NCBI GenBank assembly: GCA_039105265.1
Contig: JAPFFF010000008.1
Coordinates: forward strand, 5,580,001 to 5,644,000
Source: Tritrichomonas musculus
Taxonomy: Eukaryota > Parabasalia > Tritrichomonadida > Tritrichomonadidae
Direction: 5' to 3'
Length of the DNA stretch: 64,000 bases
The notes under the pieces were generated by a model. That model searched no databases. It was given only the letters and a program-made list of their open reading frames with translations, and was not told the origin of the DNA. The translations under genes and the position numbers were made by a program. Position 1 is the first letter of the stretch; every line of letters starts with the position of its first letter. Positions 28,901-38,190 of the stretch are shown one piece after another.

Positions 28901-30169
28901 TTATTCATTATTTGAAGAGTTCATGAAACTCGAGTATATATTTTTCATATAATCACGCGGAAATTCTATTTTCTTATTAAAATCTGATTTTGTCGGTTCA
29001 ACAAATGATTTTGGTTCTCTTTCAACATTAGTTTCAACGATTGTTGGAACAAATTCCTTTTTTCTAGGTGGCTTCACACTGTCTATAAATTGTACATGTG
29101 GTTTCACTTCTTCAATAACAGATTTATTTTTTTGCTCATTTTCAATAAGATCATAATTTGGTAAATTAATTGTTGTTTGATTTTGCTGTTGCTGTTCAAG
29201 AAATGGACGTTTTTTCTTTTTAATTACTGGTTTAGTTTCTTTATTAATATATGGTTGATCAGTTTCTTTTCTTTTCAATTCCTTTTGAATTCTATTTAAT
29301 GCTATTTCAATTGAACTTACAACTTGTTCTGACTCTGAATCCTTAAAACTTGCTTCTATTTTGCTTGGTCTCTTGTTGTATTTGGATGATATAATTGGAG
29401 TTGAAATTAAATTATCTTTGGGATTTGATGGCAAGTTTGGATTTGTCGTGATTGAATTTGAGACCGAATCTGACCTTTTTTTTCTAATTATTGAAGATTC
29501 TTTTCGTGGTGTCGATATGTCCTGTTTTCTTCTTGGTGGATTAATATTTACTACTGATTGCATGGAATCTTCATCATTTTTTGGTTGTTGGCGATTAAGA
29601 TGCCGAAATTTTTGAGAAATTTTTCTTGGGGATCCATCTGGATTTTTAAATTCATCAAAGTTTATTGAGTTTTTTCTATGTTCTGGTATTTTTGATTCAT
29701 TTTGTGTTTGTTTTGATTGATTTAATTGATGGTTAAAGTAAAAATCATAATCATACTCGTCATTTTTTTTAACTTCATCATTATTATATTTTTTTCTTTG
29801 TCTGTTTAAGCTCTGTGCCCTTCTGGTCGAAGAACTAGTATTTATTCTACTAATTGATGAATCTTTTTCAAACTTTGATTTGTTTTCATTTGATTTTAAT
29901 ATGTTATCATATTGCTTTGATTCATTTTGAGGATCAGAAGACTTTGATTCATTTTTAACAAATGATTGGAAATTAGGAGGGCGAAGTTTTCTCCATTGTG
30001 AATTTCTCGATGGATTGATTTTTGGTTTTTGAAAAGAATTATCTGATTCGTTTTCATCAAAATTGCGAGATACAATATGTGTATTTTTGGAAGAAGAATC
30101 GTTTTGAGTTGGTTTGGGGTTTCTAGGAACGCTTGAGGAAGAACGTGGGCGACTTCTAATTGTCCTCAT
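28901..30169 (-). CDS. disordered Ser/Asn/Lys-rich protein, unknown
   Basis: From the chosen ATG the protein has 422 residues. It is hydrophilic throughout, rich in Ser, Asn, Lys, Arg and Gln, with many SxPR/RxS-like basic-Ser clusters (RSRPRSSSSVP, TSSSTRRAQS, PSRNSQWRK, KKRSDSVSNS). One helical stretch near residues 285-310 (SEQVVSSIEIALNRIQKELKRKE) could form a short coiled coil. No domain was recognised. The frame opens with TTG at 30217, but ATTCATTCCT lies just upstream of the ATG at 30169, so that start is used. Role unknown. The composition is like cytoskeleton-associated or phospho-regulated proteins, but that is not evidence of function. Confidence 0.65.
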   Translation of the reverse strand: MRTIRSRPRSSSSVPRNPKPTQNDSSSKNTHIVSRNFDENESDNSFQKPKINPSRNSQWRKLRPPNFQSFVKNESKSSDPQNESKQYDNILKSNENKSKFEKDSSISRINTSSSTRRAQSLNRQRKKYNNDEVKKNDEYDYDFYFNHQLNQSKQTQNESKIPEHRKNSINFDEFKNPDGSPRKISQKFRHLNRQQPKNDEDSMQSVVNINPPRRKQDISTPRKESSIIRKKRSDSVSNSITTNPNLPSNPKDNLISTPIISSKYNKRPSKIEASFKDSESEQVVSSIEIALNRIQKELKRKETDQPYINKETKPVIKKKKRPFLEQQQQNQTTINLPNYDLIENEQKNKSVIEEVKPHVQFIDSVKPPRKKEFVPTIVETNVEREPKSFVEPTKSDFNKKIEFPRDYMKNIYSSFMNSSNNE

Positions 30170-30279
30170 AGGAATGAATATGAAAGAAATTTCAAACGTT
30201 AGAGATTTTACTCTCAAAAATTTGAATTCTTCAAGAAAAACGTTATAAATAATATTTTTTATCGCACATGTCGTAGTAT

Positions 30280-31158
30280 ATGGTTTTCTTCTTTATTTTA
30301 TCCATTTTTCTACCTGCTTTAAATCGAAAAAACTGTGATAAAGAAGATACCGGGTTCACGTGCGATGATTTAAATAAAGGTATAAATTACGTCCAAAATG
30401 TTTTATTAAAAAGAAAAAGATCAAAAAATGTTTCAATTATAGTAAAAATCAAATCAGATTCTGACTGTTTATTTTCTAGACTTGCAACATTATCATATGC
30501 ACTTGCTACCGATTCATTTCCACTTTTTCCTAAAAATGATAAACAATTTAAAAGTTATCCTGATATTGCTGTTTTTGGATCTAATATCAAATACGATGAA
30601 TCAAAATATACAAATATTCAAATATGTAATACCACCATTAATTTACCGAACTCTACGAACTATTTCATTATTAATTCAACAGCTACTTCAATCTTATTTT
30701 CTCCAGCTTTAAATATCCTCTATGAAAAAATAGGCCCAGCAGCTCTTCATATAATTATTCATCTTGCTCTCAATCTTAGCTATTCATTAGATAATTATAC
30801 AAATTATGCTATATTTCAAGGTACTAAAAAGCCAGACCCTCCAAGTTGTGGAAATGTTGCTGGAGCTTTGATATCAAACAGATGTGATGCTCAAACGATC
30901 ATTGAAGCATCTAAAGCATCAAATTTTGTAATGCCTCTTGCTAATCTTCAAGGATGGCTCATTAATCTTATTCGTGGATCAGCACCTTACTTGTATGATA
31001 ATGTTGGGAAAGGATGTTGGAAAGCAGCATCTTACTTATCAGGCGGTATAAATCCAATATACCCTGGTAAAGGGAGATCTGAACTTGACGTTTCTAGATC
31101 TAATATCGAATGTCCAAATACTACAATCACCAAAAAATATTTGAAAATTCTTTTGTAA
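30280..31158 (+). CDS. secreted or lumenal glycoprotein candidate, unknown
   Basis: A 292-residue protein. It begins with a short hydrophobic signal-like segment (VFFFILSIFLPAL) and has at least seven N-x-S/T sites. There are scattered cysteines (C19, C28, CxxxT pairs, and a C-terminal CWKAA) that could form disulphides. A hydrophobic stretch near 150-170 (ALHIIIHLALNLSYSL) may be a buried helix. Near the C-terminus it reads GCWKAASYLSGGINPIYPGKGRS, which reads like a folded globular end rather than an anchor. I do not recognise a family. The predicted route is the ER, given the signal and glycan sites. It is divergent from the Ser/Asn-rich gene upstream, 110 bases between starts. Confidence 0.65.
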   Translation: MVFFFILSIFLPALNRKNCDKEDTGFTCDDLNKGINYVQNVLLKRKRSKNVSIIVKIKSDSDCLFSRLATLSYALATDSFPLFPKNDKQFKSYPDIAVFGSNIKYDESKYTNIQICNTTINLPNSTNYFIINSTATSILFSPALNILYEKIGPAALHIIIHLALNLSYSLDNYTNYAIFQGTKKPDPPSCGNVAGALISNRCDAQTIIEASKASNFVMPLANLQGWLINLIRGSAPYLYDNVGKGCWKAASYLSGGINPIYPGKGRSELDVSRSNIECPNTTITKKYLKILL

Positions 31159-31305
31159 TTTATATATATGTAAATTTGTTGTTATTAGAAAACATTATTG
31201 TTTTTAGTCATGGGATAAAAATATGTATGTAAATTAATGATGTAATATTATAGTTATCAAAAAAAAAAAAAAAGAATATTATTACATTCTAAAATTTATT
31301 ATTAT

Positions 31306-32790
31306 TTACAAAACAGCATTTGGTAATATTTCTTCAATTTTTTTCTTAGTTGCACTTGAAAGAGGTGATCGTATGTTATAAAGAAGGAACTCAACGTATG
31401 ATACATAATCACGTGCTGGAACGACAATATGAGTTACTTCATTAACTGCTGGATAAAGAGTGATGCACATTTTGTTAACAGGAGGTAGAGGTAATTTAGA
31501 TATTTCATCTTTAGAGAGTTCTGCACTGAATTCATAAAAATGAACGTTTTCTGTATCTTTGAAAAGAGTTTTTAACTTGTATAATATAGCTAAGTACTGA
31601 TTAAATTCATTTGAGGAAGATGAATGCTCTTTGTTTTGATTGCCTTCATTATTTTGAATTTTCTGTTTAATATTAATTAAAAAGATTGAATCAGTTGAGT
31701 TATCTTTAACAAGCTTGATAAAATCTGATTGACTAATTGAAGTGATTGGATTCGTTTTCAATTTCTTTGCTAATTTGTCTCCCTCTAAATCTTGAACAGA
31801 TGTAATTTTTCTAAGCCATTTTCGAACGCTAATAGGAACAAGTGGCCCTTGCTTATATTGGATAGGTTTGCTAGAATTTTTCAATTCGAATTGTTTTATA
31901 GCAAATAAAATAGGATTAGTGGTATTTGAAACGCTGGAGAGTTGAGTGAGTTCTTCACAATCAAAAAAATCACAACTTTGATAATTAATTGAAGTTCCAA
32001 AAACAATTTTGCAATGTTTTACAATTTCAGCAAAAGTGTGTCGATGAATTGGATTTTGTTTGTCAACAAGCGCAATAAGTGTCCACTGACTTTTAATAGA
32101 ATTTCCTGCAATTTGATTCTTAAAAATTGGGGAAATTAAAGGGACTAGTGCTTTTTTCAAAGAATTCTGATTAAAAGATTCAAAAATCTTGTTAACTTCG
32201 TCAAGAGGCTGATTTAATTGAATTATTGGATAATTTTTAACACCAGCCAATGTCGCAAGTTCTTGATTAGATACATAAGCGATTGGAATTGCAGGATAGT
32301 TATTAAAAAAAGTTCGAAACTTATGAGCAAGTTTCACATAATCTTCTCCATAAAAAATTAAATTAACTGGTTCTTTCTCTTTAAAATCGATAATCGAAGT
32401 TAATGAATTTAATTGTATTGGTGACCAGCTATCATGAACAAAGCTTGATATATAACTATTTATTGATGTGTCAATCCAATCTCCATAATATGATCCTGCA
32501 TATTCTCCATTTTTAAAAATTGCTATTTCTGGATTTTGGTTGATTGGTATGGATAAAATTTCATCAGGATTCCTCCTAATATCATAGCATGCAATTGTTA
32601 CCTTTTCATTGTATTTATGGTATGCTCTGTTAAAAATTGAAAAGTATTGGTCGAACATTGAATTATCACCAGAATAAAACAAAACTACAGAATCATTATG
32701 CTCGCTGAGTAATGTTGATAGCGCTTTATTTTTTGAATTTTTTTGAAATCGATAAAGAGTAATAAAAGTGAATAAAAATAAATAAAGCAT
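31306..32790 (-). CDS. PDI-like protein with thioredoxin folds but no CxxC
   Basis: A 494-residue protein with an N-terminal signal or anchor (LYLFLFTFITLY). Several thioredoxin-fold units are suggested. The first is at ~25-120: NDSVVLFYSGDNSMFDQY, then KVTIACYDIRRNPD, then NPEIAIFKNGEYAGSYYGD. A second starts near PVNLIFYGEDYVKLAHKF. A third near TLIALVDKQNPIHRHTF contains two cysteines that are not in a CxxC. In the first unit the active-site position reads SGDNSMF, so the redox pair is absent. The fold and order resemble protein disulphide isomerase family members that act as non-redox chaperones (ERp27/ERp44-type logic), located in the ER lumen. A C-terminal KDEL-type signal is not seen (the end is LPNAVL), so retention is uncertain. 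It is divergent from the next gene, 56 bases apart. Confidence 0.6.
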   Translation of the reverse strand: MLYLFLFTFITLYRFQKNSKNKALSTLLSEHNDSVVLFYSGDNSMFDQYFSIFNRAYHKYNEKVTIACYDIRRNPDEILSIPINQNPEIAIFKNGEYAGSYYGDWIDTSINSYISSFVHDSWSPIQLNSLTSIIDFKEKEPVNLIFYGEDYVKLAHKFRTFFNNYPAIPIAYVSNQELATLAGVKNYPIIQLNQPLDEVNKIFESFNQNSLKKALVPLISPIFKNQIAGNSIKSQWTLIALVDKQNPIHRHTFAEIVKHCKIVFGTSINYQSCDFFDCEELTQLSSVSNTTNPILFAIKQFELKNSSKPIQYKQGPLVPISVRKWLRKITSVQDLEGDKLAKKLKTNPITSISQSDFIKLVKDNSTDSIFLINIKQKIQNNEGNQNKEHSSSSNEFNQYLAILYKLKTLFKDTENVHFYEFSAELSKDEISKLPLPPVNKMCITLYPAVNEVTHIVVPARDYVSYVEFLLYNIRSPLSSATKKKIEEILPNAVL

Positions 32791-32846
32791 GTTCTGATTT
32801 TAGAACATGTGATATGAAAAATAAATTTTTCTCCTATTGAAAATCA

Positions 32847-33809
32847 ATGAGTGAAAAGTTTTTATCCTATCTTCGCCAAAAAGGGATCAGTCTTAATGCT
32901 ATCCCTGATGTTGATTCAAATACATCTTTAATGGGAACTTTAGTAGCTGATGGATTTTCTCAAGATGATATTAAATTAACATTATTATATCAAAATAACA
33001 AATGGGTTTTAAATTTTCTAGATGAAAATCAATCAGCAGTTAAATCTCTTCCTCTCCCCCTTTCAAAGTGGAGTTATCATTGCACTTTTATTCAGATTGA
33101 ACCTGACATTCTCTTCTTCTCAAATCGATCAGATCGTCTTGTCCTTATTGCATTTACTATTGCACTAGCATCACGTCAAACAAAAGTTCCTTATCCAACA
33201 AAAACTGAAACAGACTCTTTATTTGTTGCTATGATTATGGATTCTTCACTAACAAAAATTCGTCCTTTATATACTGAAGCACTTTATTATTCAGATATGA
33301 ATTTCGTTCCCGGACAAAAGCCACTTCATCTTTATTCTATTACTCGTGAAATATACTCATATTCATATGCTTTCTTGCCCTTCATAGACACAGGAAAAGA
33401 CCAAGGAAGTGATCTCCCTCCAGTTCCTTGCTTTTTCCCATCTTCACTTCCAGAGTTAATTTATCCAGTTGAACAAGAAGAAGCTATTATACAAGGAATA
33501 AGAGCTCTCTATAAAAGAATTGATGCTGTGCAATCAGAACTTGCTGTTGCTGATGAAACACCGCTCGAATTAACTCGTCAGAAAATGCTTCTTGAAATTG
33601 AACAATTACAAAGTCAAATTGATCTCAAAAAGCAAAATTTAATATTGGAAATGAATAAAAGACAAAATGATATACTTGATATGGCAATGAAAACGGTCTC
33701 AACGACAGGAAAATTATCAAATAGGCTCGAGTTTAAAGGAAAGTATTCTCTTCCTGGAAAAGATGTTGCCGACCAAATCATGAAAATTGCCTCAGAAATC
33801 AATGCATAA
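32847..33809 (+). CDS. unknown protein with C-terminal coiled coil
   Basis: A 320-residue protein. The N-terminal ~150 residues look globular, with strands WVLNFLDENQS, WSYHCTFIQIEPDILFFSNRS and LVLIAFTIALAS, perhaps a PH-like or other small beta fold. Residues ~205-275 form a helical coiled coil (EEAIIQGIRALYKRIDAVQ, then LELTRQKMLLEIEQLQSQI). A short basic C-terminus follows (KGKYSLPGKDVADQIMK). It lacks signal peptide and membrane helices, so a cytosolic or cytoskeletal site is likely. I recognise no family. It shares a very short (56 bases) divergent promoter region with the PDI-like gene, which may mean coordinated expression. Confidence 0.6.
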   Translation: MSEKFLSYLRQKGISLNAIPDVDSNTSLMGTLVADGFSQDDIKLTLLYQNNKWVLNFLDENQSAVKSLPLPLSKWSYHCTFIQIEPDILFFSNRSDRLVLIAFTIALASRQTKVPYPTKTETDSLFVAMIMDSSLTKIRPLYTEALYYSDMNFVPGQKPLHLYSITREIYSYSYAFLPFIDTGKDQGSDLPPVPCFFPSSLPELIYPVEQEEAIIQGIRALYKRIDAVQSELAVADETPLELTRQKMLLEIEQLQSQIDLKKQNLILEMNKRQNDILDMAMKTVSTTGKLSNRLEFKGKYSLPGKDVADQIMKIASEINA

Positions 33810-33935
33810 TATTTTTCCTCTTAGCATGTTGTGTATTATATAAAAAAAATGGTATTAAAATAATTTTAAAAATAGTGTAAAATAATCAGCCTTTTATTAT
33901 TTCTCGTCAAAACATTAGGAAAGGAATCGAGTTTT

Positions 33936-34595
33936 TTAAAACTCGGTTTCTTCTGATGATGTATCTGATGTGTCAGAACCCCATGAATCATCTTCATTCT
34001 GAGATACCAAAGCTTCTCTTCTGTCAGCCATTGTCTTATTAATAATGTCGAAAATTGAAGAGTCTTCTGTTATTTCAATTGGAGCTTTTTGTATTGACTT
34101 TTCTGATGTAACTTTTCTGAGATTCTGTCGTATGTTTTGAATATCGGTAAGTTGTGTTGGAGCTGAAGGCATAGGGTTTAAATTCGTAGTTATCTTGGGA
34201 GGGTTTAATGGCTTGAAGAAAGATGGTGGTGGTGGTGGAGGTGGTGGTGGTGGAGGTGGAGGAGGAGGAGGTGGAGGTGGAGGAGGTGCTGCAACAGCCT
34301 GTTGTGCATCAATTGATGATAATTCTTTTTTTTTTAATACGTTTATTTGTGCTTGTAACTGTTTTAAATGTGTTTTATCTTCATCTGTCTTTTTCTTTTC
34401 AAATATTCTTTCAATGGAAGCTGATCTTCTCATTGAACTTCTGACTGTTTGCTTATGCTTTTTTTTATCATTTGATTTCTTCGGTGACATTTCAGCACGA
34501 AGGATTGAGTTTGCAACATCAAGGTTTTCTCCAGCTTGTACAAACCTTAAAGGGGTTGCAATGTTTTTCTTCCTAGGAGATTTATTTGAACTCAT
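33936..34595 (-). CDS. poly-proline protein with acidic tryptophan tail (WASP/WAVE-like C-terminus?)
   Basis: A 219-residue protein. The N-terminal ~105 residues are basic (KKSNDKKKHKQT, RSSMRRS), with a helical segment DKTHLKQLQAQINVLKKKE. A run of over twenty prolines follows, encoded by the GGT/GGA-rich stretch at ~34223-34296. The tail has SSIFDIINKTMADRREAL and ends with an acidic segment containing a lone tryptophan (EDDSWGSD...EETEF). Poly-proline (profilin-binding) followed by a short helical part and an acidic Trp tail is the order of the WASP/WAVE-type actin nucleation region. A clean WH2 motif is not seen, so this is a suggestion. TTCATTTTTA lies just upstream of the ATG. Confidence 0.65.
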   Translation of the reverse strand: MSSNKSPRKKNIATPLRFVQAGENLDVANSILRAEMSPKKSNDKKKHKQTVRSSMRRSASIERIFEKKKTDEDKTHLKQLQAQINVLKKKELSSIDAQQAVAAPPPPPPPPPPPPPPPPPPPPPSFFKPLNPPKITTNLNPMPSAPTQLTDIQNIRQNLRKVTSEKSIQKAPIEITEDSSIFDIINKTMADRREALVSQNEDDSWGSDTSDTSSEETEF

Positions 34596-34960
34596 TAAAA
34601 ATGAAGTGGTCTAAACGTACAGATATTTTTCAATTTTTCAAAATCTGAAATTTTCAAATTATTTTTAAAAAATATTTTTCTTTACAAAATCTAAATGATA
34701 ATGGCAAAAAACTATTGGTTGATATTTTCTGTTTTAACGTATTGTTTTGTGTTAAAAACGATAGAAATAAAAAAGTTAATTAACTTTTTATGGAAATAAA
34801 GCCATATAATAATTCAAATTGAATTAAAGAGCTCTCTATAAAAGGGTGTACTCTAGTCCTCTCATTATTGAATTTCATTCAAAATTTCAAACTTTTTAAA
34901 AGTAGACGATTATTATTTTTTATTGAATTTTAAATCAATGAAAAATTGAATTGATTTTTA

Positions 34961-35929
34961 AATACAGTAACTGTTTTGAGTCTGGAGTGTATTCAAAAAG
35001 GCTGGAGTGAAGTTAAAAATTCATTCAAAAAGTGGTTTTAAAAAATCTCGGTAACTGAAAAAGTGATGATAAAAAAACGATCTTTTTGAAAAAGTTTAAA
35101 TTGAAAGAAAAACTCTTGTTTTTACTCCAAGGTATTTTCAGAGCAATACGATTAAAATGTATTCAATTTTACTAATAATTTTTATACAATTTGAAAATTC
35201 AATGAATATTTGTTTTGGTCTACCATTTTTTATTACTTGACGAACTTGTATAGAAGCAGCAACACACGATTACAAAATAGCAATACAACAGGATAAGCTA
35301 ACAATTACAAAACAACTTCTTGGAACAGCACAAATTTAACAGAATTGATGATTATCTTACTTTCCAGTCTTTAGTTTTCAGACTCAGCCGAAATGCTTGA
35401 TTCACTCTTAATTAAAAACCTCGATAAGATAAAGGAATGTGATGATTATTTTGTTATTGGACAAGCAATTTAGCCGTAAAAATTGATGCATATCTTACAT
35501 TCCAGTCTTTAGCTATTTTTATTGCAAGATAGTAATGGAAATTATTTTCTAAAAGAAGGTTAATAAAAAAATAAACACTAAATTTAGCTAAAAAAATTTT
35601 ACATTGTGAAATCTGTTAAAAATAGTAGCTTTTCGTTTTAAAAAAAGAGCCTATCTCTAATATTACTAGAATTAGCATAAATAAGCTCATTTGCCATAAA
35701 TTATACTATGTTGAGGACAAAACCTGATTTCTTTTTCATTTTATATGAAACTTTTTGATAAGTTAATCTTCTTTTATTCTTTTCTCTATAAAACATATTA
35801 ATTTTGATAATAAAATTCATTCATATTACTAAAAATACTGTTTAATAATAAAAATTTTGATCATTCAATTTAATTTCATTTCACTCCAGGGAAATTGAGA
35901 GAGTCTAGACTCAAAGCAGTTACAGTATT
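34961..35929. repeat. element bounded by 23-bp imperfect inverted ends
   Basis: The 23 bases at 34961-34983 (aatacagtaactgttttgag...) match the reverse complement of 35907-35929 at 21 of 23 positions. GGAGTG just inside the left end is echoed by CACTCC at 35882-35887. The span is 969 bp with no coding frame. This suggests a degenerate transposon, with no target duplication identified. Confidence 0.4.
35343..35512. repeat. imperfect 32-bp direct repeat, 138 bp apart
   Basis: The 32 bases at 35343-35374 (aattgatgattatcttac...) and 35481-35512 (aattgatgcatatcttac...) match at 29 positions. They lie inside the larger inverted-end element. They may mark a partial tandem duplication. Confidence 0.5.
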
Positions 35930-37793
35930 CATATTTTTTTTTATATTGAAGAATTCAATACAAACAACTTCGGAGTTGCTTTTAAATTATGTAAAATTTA
36001 TTTAAACAATCAATCAGACATGCTTTAAACGTTTTATGTTTCTTCACAATGCAATTCTCATTACAAATCTAAAAATTTTATCAAAAAAAAAAAAAAAAAA
36101 ACATTGCAAAGTCAAATCATCACTTAAAAATCAATAAATATCAATTAATTATGAGATTACTTTAAAATATTTGATGATTTATGTATCAAAAAAAAAAATC
36201 CAATCTCTCTCTTTATATGGTCTATATTTTGATGGATTTATATATTCAATTTACTTTTAATAAATTCTCATTTACATTTTTTAATGAAATATTGCTTTTT
36301 TTTATTACTATTTTTATCTAAATTAGATAAAGTGATATGCAAAAAAGAGAATTAATGCATATTTGAATGTTTAATCTATTAAAATTTTTATATATCATGC
36401 CAATGGATGTAAAAATAAGTCAACTCTTTGATGGTTTAATTGATTTTTAATTATTCTTTATATAATCTATTTATTGATCTGAAATGCTTGAGATTTTTTT
36501 GATAGATTTTAAAGAATTATATTGTATTTAAAGTTGCTATAATTTGAAGATCCAATTGCTCAATAATAATAATAAAAACTAAGCTAGAAATATCTTAGAA
36601 AAAAGAAATTGTATGAGTCATCTCAATCTATAGAAAAATTTGAAATAATTTGAGATCTCAGAATCTCACTCGCCACTTTTTGAAGGCTTTTTTCAAATAG
36701 CCTTCAATATTTATCTATTATACAAAATTTGATCTTACATATATAAAAAGTTTATGAAATTGAATGAAATTCAATAGTGCGAGTACTACACGTTGTACTA
36801 AAGGTAGGTCGGCGAATTGAATACTTTAAATTTTTTTTGATAATTTGTATATATCTCAATAAATAATGAATATATTTTTAATATTATTAATTATATAGAT
36901 GTTTCAATTTCTATTTTAATTAAAAAATATTATATATTTTCAAATAATGGAAAATTAGATATTATTGATTTTTTTGAAAACTGCATTTTCAACAAAATTG
37001 AAACATAAAATAATTAGCTGTATCCTACCAAATCATTTAAAGCTAATTAAATACTTTTATTTTTGATACTAGTTGAAAAAATTGGATTTGAAATTTTGAA
37101 GATTGACAGTATTAAAGCTATTTTTCTCAAAATTGGCAGAAAATTTTCGGATGAAACTTATATATTGTAATATTCATAATAATATAAAAGCATCTATGTA
37201 TAAATTATTAAATGGCTAACGTTCAATTTTTTTTATTTTGATTTTTTTATAATCATTTTGTTTAAAAAGGAACTTTTCCAAATATAAATATTAATTATTA
37301 TGACTTACTAATAATTTTTACTAATCTGTATCAATTATAATTCATATTCAAACCATTTATTTATTATATTTTAATTACCTTGGCGAGTTATTGTCAATAC
37401 GAAAAAATAATTTTTGAGAAGATTTCATTCAAAAAATGAATTAAAAAAAATAAAGCTTTTTTTTACGAGTGTATTTAAGATTTTGCTTTATTTATTTTAT
37501 ATATTAGCATTTATTTTAATGATTGTTATTTATTAAAATAAAGATAATGCCAAGTTATTAATTATTTATTTGAAATTGGGATAAATTTATCTTGATACTA
37601 TTGAAAGCATTCAATTCATTCAAAAATCAAAAACAAAATTTATGCAATTTTAAAAGAATCTATTAAATTAAAAATGATATATATATATAGTATATATTTA
37701 ATTTAATATTAAAATGGCTTGTATAAACTTAAATTCAAATGCCAGCCCAAGCTTTTTTTCTCTCAAATTATTTGACAAAAAATATTTAACGTG

Positions 37794-38122
37794 CTTTCAA
37801 TAGACCCGGAGCGTTTCAATAGACCCGGAGCACGTAATTTTATTTTTTTTTGTTTTCTAATAAAATACATTATTTTGCTATTAAATAACTGATATTTATT
37901 AAATTAAATGTTATATAAATTATAAAATTATTTAAATTATCTAATTTTTAAATTTTTATGTTAAGATATTGAAGAAAATATAAAAAAACATATAAATTCT
38001 GAAGAAAAATTTTCTGAATATATTTGGCTTTTATTTTGTAAAAAAAACGATCATCAGAAGGCCAATTTATGCAGAAATTGTCTGTGCTCCGGGTCTATTG
38101 AAGTGCTCCGGGTCTATTGAAA
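37794..38122. mobile_element. 329-bp MITE-like element with doubled 'TTCAATAGACCCGGAGC' ends
   Basis: Each end carries two direct copies of TTCAATAGACCCGGAGC (left: 37796-37832 region; right: reverse-complement copies at ~38084-38120). The outer border reads CTTTCAATAG at the left and CTATTGAAAG at the right. The motif is GC-rich in an otherwise AT-rich desert. The interior has no gene. Paired sub-terminal repeats like this are what a DNA transposase would bind. No target duplication was found. Confidence 0.6.
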
Positions 38123-38190
38123 GGACATTATTTCAATTTTAATAAGCTTTATTATTTCTTTTCAAATTAATCTTTAAAATTTTTGATTTT

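Noticed and set aside
34195-34614. Plus-strand poly-Gly frame across the poly-proline gene
   Set aside because: Antisense of the CCN proline run. The minus frame has an ATG with an initiator motif and ordered ends.
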